Assembly (NCBI RefSeq): GCF_000482325.1
Contig: NZ_KI535300.1
Span: 100,301-137,256 of the forward strand
Source: Bacillus sp. UNC438CL73TsuS30
Lineage (GTDB): Bacteria; Bacillota; Bacilli; Bacillales; Cytobacillaceae
Direction: 5' to 3'
DNA: 36,956 nucleotides
Shown here piece by piece: positions 32,703 through 36,956 of the stretch; within the stretch, counting starts at the first letter, position 1, and each line of letters starts with the position of its first letter. Under the pieces are notes generated by a model. It was not told the origin of the DNA. It saw only the letters and a program-made list of their open reading frames with translations, and ran no database searches. The position numbers and the translations under genes were made by a program.

Positions 32703-33221
32703 ATGAATTATTTGTTGCTTGCGTGTATTCAACTGTCCTATGTAGCTTTTTTCTGTTTACGAAGTGTTTATATGGTAAAAGGGCAAAGGATTGTAACAGT
32801 AATGGTGGGGATGCTTGAAATATTCGTTTATATAATGGGATTATCAATGGTATTGAACAACATTCATTCACCATTCGGGGTATTCATTTATTGTAGTACC
32901 TATGGAATTGGTATATTCATGGGTATGACAATTGAAAGAAAACTAGCATTAGGGAATATTGTTCTTCAGGTTATTACTTTAAATGAATCCGAGTTAAGTA
33001 ATAAACTGCGAGAAGAAGGATTCGGGGTAACCTCCTGGGAAGGCCAGGGGTCTTTAGGTAGACATGTGGTACATCTTATTCTAGCAAAAAGAAAGGATTT
33101 TAATCGTATAAAAAAAATTGTTAGGTCAGTGGAAGAAGGTGCATTTTTAATTTCTTATGATGCTACTGATTATATCGGAGGCTATGGATTGAAGCAGGGA
33201 GGCTCAAATAAAATAGATTGA
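32703..33221 (+). CDS. DUF5698/DUF2179 membrane protein (UPF0316, YebE-like)
   Basis: The 172-residue protein has three hydrophobic N-terminal segments (about 1-80) including LRSVYMVKGQR and the DUF5698 pattern IYCSTYGIGIFMGMTIERKLALG. A cytoplasmic DUF2179 domain (about 95-165) has GFGVTSWEGQGSLGRHVVHLILAKRKD and a conserved YDATDYIGGYG. This is the UPF0316 family (B. subtilis YebE). The DUF2179 fold recurs in YitT-type proteins and binds nucleotides in some. The role is unknown. It lies 96 bases after the importer with only a weak hairpin between, so it may belong to the sigma-54 transcript. GAGGG precedes the ATG. Confidence 0.85.
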   Translation: MNYLLLACIQLSYVAFFCLRSVYMVKGQRIVTVMVGMLEIFVYIMGLSMVLNNIHSPFGVFIYCSTYGIGIFMGMTIERKLALGNIVLQVITLNESELSNKLREEGFGVTSWEGQGSLGRHVVHLILAKRKDFNRIKKIVRSVEEGAFLISYDATDYIGGYGLKQGGSNKID

Positions 33222-33253
33222 ATCCAATAGGATATTAACAAAGGTTCCTACAA

Positions 33254-33287
33254 CTTTGTTAAAAATCAACATTGTTCTTTAACAAAG
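33254..33287. repeat. Perfect 10-bp inverted repeat before the terminator
   Basis: CTTTGTTAAA and TTTAACAAAG are separated by 14 bases. It lies directly upstream of the strong terminator at 33300 and forms a second hairpin in the same transcript end. Confidence 0.65.
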
Positions 33288-33292
33288 CCTAT

Positions 33293-33338
33293 AAGTAAAA
33301 AAATGCTGTCGGGAAAATATCCCGACAGCATTTTACTT
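33293..33338. terminator. Bidirectional terminator between UPF0316 and the acetate symporter
   Basis: AAATGCTGTCGGGA pairs with TCCCGACAGCATTT around a 5-base loop. It is flanked by a run of A on the left and TTTT on the right, so it can end both convergent transcripts. Confidence 0.88.
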
Positions 33339-33363
33339 AAAGGAGTATATTCATTAAGTCCTT

Positions 33364-34902
33364 TTATTGCCCAATTCCTATTCCTGTATTAGATTTAACC
33401 AGCACTTCCTCAAACTTCTTCACATCCGCCTTTTGGCTCGAGAAGATGGTGCCAAGGTATCCAGCTAGAAATCCGAGTGGAATTGATACAATTCCCGGTG
33501 TTGTGTATGGGAAGATAGGGTTGCCGACAAAAATGGCTTTTCCTACCTCAGGGCTCATTACACTTGGGCTAATTAGAACTAACCCGATTGCCGAAACTAG
33601 TCCAACAACCATTGCCCATATTGCCCCGGAAGTGTTAAAGCGTTTCCAGTAAATGGTGTAAATAATAACCGGCAGGTTGGCACTTGCTGCTACTGCAAAA
33701 GCTAATGATACTAAGAAGGCAACGTTTAAGGTTTGTGCACCCAATGCAAGAATGATTGAAATAACCGAAACCCCAATTGCTGCATAACGAGCCATTGTCA
33801 CTTGCTGCTTTTCAGTTGCCTTTCCTTTACGAAGGATTTCATTGTAGAAATCATGAGCAAAGGCAGAAGCTGCTGTTAAAACAAGACCCGCCACAACGGC
33901 AAGGATTGTTGCAAACGCCACAGCAGAAATAAACGCGAACAACATGTTGCCGCCAATCGCTTTAGCTAATAGTGGTGCCGCCATATTTCCGGCAGGATTT
34001 GCTGTCACAATTGCTTCATTGCCAACAAATGCGGCTGCACCAAAGCCAAGGAAAATCGTCATAACATAGAAGATTCCAATTATCCATGTTGCATAGACAA
34101 CGGAAGAACGAGCTGTTTTTGCATCTTTAACGGTAAAGAAACGGACAAGAATATGTGGAAGTCCAGCAGTCCCTAAAACGAGACATAAATTTAGCGAGAT
34201 TGTGTCCAAGCCAATTTTATATTTCACCCCTGGATTTAAGAAGGCTTCTTTTAAAGGCGTTGCAGTTTTCATTTGTGCAAACATATCAGTAAGGCTGAAA
34301 TTGAATTTAGCTAGTACAATAATTGAGATTACGAAGGTGCCGCCCATTAAAAGAATTGCCTTAATAATTTGTACCCAACTTGTTGCATGCATTCCTCCAA
34401 AAATAACGTACACGGTCATTAAAACTCCAACAATTAATACGGATGTCGTATAATCCAAACCTAATAATAATTTAATTAGTGCACCTGCTCCAACGAGTTG
34501 CGCGATCATATAAAAAATAGAAATCGTAACAGTGTTCATCGCAGCAAAGCCACGAATTTTTTTTGTATCAAAACGTGCCGCAATCATATCTGCAAAAGTA
34601 TATTTCCCTAAGTTTCGTAAAGGCTCTGCAACTAAGTAAAGAACAACAAGGTACGCAACGAGGAAACCAATACTATAGAAGAAGCCATCAAATCCGGTTA
34701 AGGCTACAGCTCCCGCAATTCCTAGGAAGGATGCAGCTGACATGTAATCACCAGCAATGGCTAGACCATTTTGCCAGCCTGTCAGTCCCCCTCCAGCAGT
34801 GTAAAATTCGCTTGCATTTTTCGTCCGCTTAGAAGCTAAATATGTAACAATCAACGTGACGAAAACAATGGCGAGGAACATAATAAATGCAGCTTTATTC
34901 AT
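33364..34902 (-). CDS. actP: Sodium:solute symporter, acetate permease type (ActP/YwcA-like)
   Basis: The 512-residue membrane protein has about 13 hydrophobic segments. The SSS-family blocks EFYTAGGGLTGWQNGLAIAGDYMSAASFLGIAG, FADMIAARF and GTAGLPHILVRFFTVKDAKTARSS are those of the ActP branch, which takes up acetate and related short carboxylates with sodium. B. subtilis YwcA is the likely orthologue. The ATG overlaps the TAA of the DUF485 gene upstream (TAATG), so translation is coupled. DUF485-ActP pairing is the standard arrangement and supports the call. Exact substrate is inferred from family. Confidence 0.9.
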   Translation of the reverse strand: MNKAAFIMFLAIVFVTLIVTYLASKRTKNASEFYTAGGGLTGWQNGLAIAGDYMSAASFLGIAGAVALTGFDGFFYSIGFLVAYLVVLYLVAEPLRNLGKYTFADMIAARFDTKKIRGFAAMNTVTISIFYMIAQLVGAGALIKLLLGLDYTTSVLIVGVLMTVYVIFGGMHATSWVQIIKAILLMGGTFVISIIVLAKFNFSLTDMFAQMKTATPLKEAFLNPGVKYKIGLDTISLNLCLVLGTAGLPHILVRFFTVKDAKTARSSVVYATWIIGIFYVMTIFLGFGAAAFVGNEAIVTANPAGNMAAPLLAKAIGGNMLFAFISAVAFATILAVVAGLVLTAASAFAHDFYNEILRKGKATEKQQVTMARYAAIGVSVISIILALGAQTLNVAFLVSLAFAVAASANLPVIIYTIYWKRFNTSGAIWAMVVGLVSAIGLVLISPSVMSPEVGKAIFVGNPIFPYTTPGIVSIPLGFLAGYLGTIFSSQKADVKKFEEVLVKSNTGIGIGQ

Positions 34903-35228
34903 TAGCTATTGCCTCCTTCTTGGATCACTTGATTTGCCATATCATCGAATTTAGCAGCCTTTTTCGAGTAAAGGATGCATAATCCCCATGTCATAACAAA
35001 TTGAAGGAAAGCAAATACCCATGCCCAAGTAATATTGCCTATAAATTTATGATTTAACACGGTGGAATAGGAAGTTAGGATTGGTAAAGCAAAATAAAAA
35101 CAAAAGAAGAAGATGGTTACTGGGATGATAAATTTTTTCTTTTCGGAGAGTAATGTTTGAAATGATGAAGATTGTGCAATTTTACTGTAATCGTTTTCAA
35201 TATTGTTCGCCGTCTTTTTAGCCTCCAA
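34902..35228 (-). CDS. DUF485 membrane protein, partner of the acetate symporter
   Basis: The 108-residue protein has an N-terminal soluble helix, then two transmembrane segments (about 35-53 and 66-86), as in DUF485 proteins (B. subtilis YwcB, E. coli YjcH). They are almost always encoded just before an ActP-type symporter and may assist it. The start is TTG with GGGGGAG seven bases upstream; no ATG or GTG offers a better start. The stop overlaps the actP start. Confidence 0.88.
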   Translation of the reverse strand: MEAKKTANNIENDYSKIAQSSSFQTLLSEKKKFIIPVTIFFFCFYFALPILTSYSTVLNHKFIGNITWAWVFAFLQFVMTWGLCILYSKKAAKFDDMANQVIQEGGNS

Positions 35229-35470
35229 TTTAAAGCTCCCCCTCTCAAATTAAAACCTTGATTTTTTTAATATGAGGAAAACAAAAACTCAAAGACAATG
35301 CTGACTTACGTGGAATAAATAGAAATTTTGATTCTCTTTTTTCACCTCCTCAACTCGATTTTTAAAAAAATTTCGAAAATTCTAATCTAAATCTAATTAT
35401 AGTTTTTAACTCCCAAATTTTGCAAGGGGGAATTTCAAAAAAAGGAAAAAGGAACCATTTTTATATAAAA
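35229..35470. other. Leader region of the DUF485-symporter operon, no gene recognised
   Basis: This stretch is AT-rich and holds the promoter of the minus-strand operon, though no hexamer pair was convincing. A minus-strand AGGAGGTGAAAAAAG near 35340 looks like a strong ribosome site but leads only to a GTG frame of 18 codons. I do not call that a gene. Confidence 0.35.
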
Positions 35471-35498
35471 AAAAGCCTTTGTTTAACAAAGGCTTTTT
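35465..35498 (-). terminator. Terminator of tRNA-Ala
   Basis: AAAGCCTTTG and CAAAGGCTTT pair around TTTAA. On the minus strand a run of eight T follows. It begins a few bases after the tRNA 3' end. Confidence 0.88.
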
Positions 35499-35504
35499 CT
35501 AAAA

Positions 35505-35581
<77 letters not shown>

Positions 35582-35596
35582 GTGTTGCACAAGAAA

Positions 35597-35625
35597 ATTA
35601 TATATGCTTTTGGTTATTCATGCAA
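35597..35625 (-). promoter_or_regulatory. SigA promoter of tRNA-Ala
   Basis: On the minus strand TTGCAT (35620-35625) and a perfect TATAAT (35597-35602) are separated by 17 bp. Transcription would start about 12 bases before the mature tRNA. Confidence 0.85.
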
Positions 35626-35642
35626 GAGGAAATTATAAAAAA

Positions 35643-35663
35643 AGAGCCAAAGGATATGGCTCT
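35643..35663 (-). terminator. Terminator of the MgtC-family gene
   Basis: AGAGCCA and TGGCTCT form a 7-bp stem next to the stop codon. On the minus strand TTTTTTT follows. Confidence 0.75.
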
Positions 35664-36358
35664 CAACTAATACTTTCAACTTCCACTTTTTTAACTCCTT
35701 CAAATTGAGAAATAGAGTAGTAAACATCGGTTGTTTTTTCGCGATAATCTACAGCCACCAAAATTTGTACCGAGTGATCGCCATTGTCCAAATCTTTAAT
35801 TCGTATTCTACGAATAATATATTGTTTCTTCATAATAAATGTTATAACTTTTTCAATCTGATCTTTATCGCGCATGAATAACTGGAGGCTAATTTCTTTT
35901 TCCCTTAATTGCTTTGGACCAATAAGCTTCAATAGAAATGGAATTAGTTCTACGCTAATAATTAGAAGAGCAACTCCGGCAAAGGCTTCCCAATAAAAGC
36001 CTGCTCCAACAGCAATTCCAATTCCAGCGGCTCCCCAAATCATTGCCGCTGTAGTCAGGCCGGAAATAGTGTCATTCCCTCTCCTTAATATAACACCGGC
36101 TCCTAAGAAACCAATTCCAGAGACAATCTGTGCAGCAAGACGGAGCGGGTCCATTGTAATTCTCACGTGGTCAGAATTAGGGAACATGTAAGCTGATTGA
36201 ATGGAAACAATCGTCAGAAGACAACTCACAATAGACATAACGAGACTTGTCTTTAATCCTACTGGCTTTCTTTTCAACTCACGCTCTAGTCCAATGATGA
36301 GCCCAAGTACTGCGGAGATTCCAAGTTTTATCAGTATTTCTGTATTAATACTATTCAT
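35663..36358 (-). CDS. MgtC/SapB-family membrane protein
   Basis: The 231-residue protein has an N-terminal membrane domain of four to five helices with the family signatures LGLIIGLERELKRKPVGLKTS, GIGFLGAGVIL and GLTTAAMIWGAAGIGIAVGAG. A soluble ACT-like C-terminal domain (about 150-230) follows. MgtC proteins act in magnesium homeostasis and modulate membrane energetics; they are not themselves transporters in the studied cases. I prefer the ATG at 36358 (MNSINTEILIKL): the frame opens five codons earlier at a TTG without a ribosome site, while GGGCGTGA precedes this ATG. The gene is transcribed alone. Bacillus orthologues are poorly studied. Confidence 0.88.
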   Translation of the reverse strand: MNSINTEILIKLGISAVLGLIIGLERELKRKPVGLKTSLVMSIVSCLLTIVSIQSAYMFPNSDHVRITMDPLRLAAQIVSGIGFLGAGVILRRGNDTISGLTTAAMIWGAAGIGIAVGAGFYWEAFAGVALLIISVELIPFLLKLIGPKQLREKEISLQLFMRDKDQIEKVITFIMKKQYIIRRIRIKDLDNGDHSVQILVAVDYREKTTDVYYSISQFEGVKKVEVESIS

Positions 36359-36508
36359 GTAATTCACGCCCAACTTTTAAATCTAATTATAAAAATTATT
36401 ATTTATTATATCGTATGAATGAAAGGCTGGAATTATTTTGCTGAATTTTATAAACGAAAATAAAAGGATTGTAAGTCACGACTGTATTAGGTTTATAAAA
36501 TTATTGTG

Positions 36509-36538
36509 AAAATAATTTCTGTAAAAATAATTTCTGTA
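36509..36538. repeat. Tandem 15-bp duplication upstream of the rrn promoters
   Basis: AAAATAATTTCTGTA occurs twice back to back. It lies in the AT-rich 250 bp between the MgtC gene and rrn P1, which otherwise holds no gene I can support; AT-rich DNA here may serve as an UP element region. Confidence 0.6.
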
Positions 36539-36603
36539 ATAAATAAAACAGTTCATGCCCGTTAATTCGATTTGATTTTTTTAAAAAAACTTTTAAAATT
36601 ATA

Positions 36604-36632
36604 TTGCAATCATTTCTTTATCATGGTATATT
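36604..36632 (+). promoter_or_regulatory. rrn promoter P1
   Basis: TTGCAA and TATATT are separated by 17 bp, about 85 bp upstream of the second promoter. Tandem P1-P2 is the usual Bacillus rrn layout. Confidence 0.75.
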
Positions 36633-36687
36633 AAATCTCGTCCTCATCGAGAGCGTCAATCAACGAAAAATAAATTTTAAAAAGTTG

Positions 36688-36717
36688 TTGACATCACGAA
36701 AGAGGATATGATAAATT
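36688..36717 (+). promoter_or_regulatory. rrn promoter P2
   Basis: A perfect TTGACA is followed at 17-18 bp by ATAAAT/TAAATT. It lies about 195 bp before mature 16S. Confidence 0.75.
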
Positions 36718-36780
36718 AAAGAAGTCGCTTTTGAGCGGCGGTAAAAAAGTACAAGCTAATAAAAATGTTAGTAGTACAGA

Positions 36781-36858
36781 TTGTTCTTTGAAAACTAAAC
36801 AAACAAAAACGTCAACAAAAAATAATAATCGTGTTTCTTCTATTATATAGAAAACACG
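36781..36858 (+). promoter_or_regulatory. rrn leader: boxA antitermination site and processing hairpin
   Basis: TGTTCTTTGAAAACTAAA (from 36782) is the boxA-type element of Firmicute rrn leaders. CGTGTTT(C)T at 36830 pairs with AGAAAACACG at 36849-36858 to form a hairpin just before 16S. Confidence 0.8.
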
Positions 36859-36887
36859 AGCCAACGTAACATTCGAGCTAAATCAAC

Positions 36888-36956
36888 TTTCTTGGAGAGT
36901 TTGATCCTGGCTCAGGACGAACGCTGGCGGCGTGCCTAATACATGCAAGTCGAGCG
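36888..36956 (+). rRNA. 16S ribosomal RNA, 5' end (cut by the window edge)
   Basis: GGAGAGTTTGATCCTGGCTC followed by AGGACGAACGCTGGCGGCG is the universal start of bacterial 16S rRNA. About 69 bases are present. The exact 5' end, near 36888, is set by comparison with the B. subtilis start. Confidence 0.97.

Noticed and set aside
35300..35362. 18-codon GTG peptide behind AGGAGGTG on the minus strand
   Set aside because: The GTG lies within the ribosome-site-like sequence itself, the frame is very short and there is no sign of conservation.

Overview
The window looks like chromosome from an endospore-forming member of the Bacillaceae (Bacillus/Neobacillus-like). The signs are moderate to low GC, strong AGGAGG-type ribosome sites with several TTG and GTG starts, a YjcZ-type sporulation micro-protein, a SleB-type cortex hydrolase, a T-box leader, and tandem rrn promoters with a boxA just before the 5' end of a 16S rRNA gene. 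Species cannot be fixed from the sequence alone.

Layout. 1-3.4 kb: YjcZ micro-protein, a glutaredoxin-thioredoxin-reductase fusion, Dps and a LysM/SleB-type hydrolase. 3.4-15.6 kb: a sigma-54 controlled polyamine catabolic island. It holds a putrescine importer (PuuP), a glutamate dehydrogenase operon with two small uncharacterised proteins, a 711-residue PAS/AAA+ enhancer-binding protein, and a four-gene run (aldehyde dehydrogenase, putrescine aminotransferase, GABA aminotransferase, succinate-semialdehyde dehydrogenase). Together these take putrescine through 4-aminobutanal and GABA to succinate. Both transaminations make glutamate, and the dehydrogenase can turn that back into 2-oxoglutarate. 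Three -24/-12 promoters (before puuP, the dehydrogenase and the aldehyde dehydrogenase) share an upstream TTATGCA-N4-TGCATAA type dyad.

15.6-21.7 kb: DUF3870 and HAD proteins, serA behind a T-box leader, then hom and thrB without thrC between them. 21.7-22.4 kb: a scar region with a perfect 42-bp duplication of the thrB tail and terminator, a decayed transposase and a long palindromic repeat. 22.4-26.8 kb: a membrane GGDEF-EAL protein, a 47-residue CxxC protein, and a DEAD-box helicase whose basic tail lies in the -1 frame after an A AAA AAC heptamer.

26.8-33.3 kb: a second sigma-54 unit. A 445-residue enhancer-binding protein is divergent from a Rieske oxygenase, followed by a complete OpuC-like quaternary-amine ABC importer and a DUF5698/DUF2179 membrane protein. 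The intergenic region carries three GAGT-N8-ACTC dyads, a CRP/FNR-like palindrome and a fourth -24/-12 promoter. The likely job is uptake and oxidative breakdown of a betaine-like compound.

33.3-37 kb: an acetate-type sodium symporter with its DUF485 partner, tRNA-Ala(GGC), an MgtC-family protein, then rrn promoters and the start of 16S rRNA. The most interesting content is the paired sigma-54 circuitry for amine catabolism, the two unknown proteins in the glutamate dehydrogenase operon, and the possible helicase frameshift.
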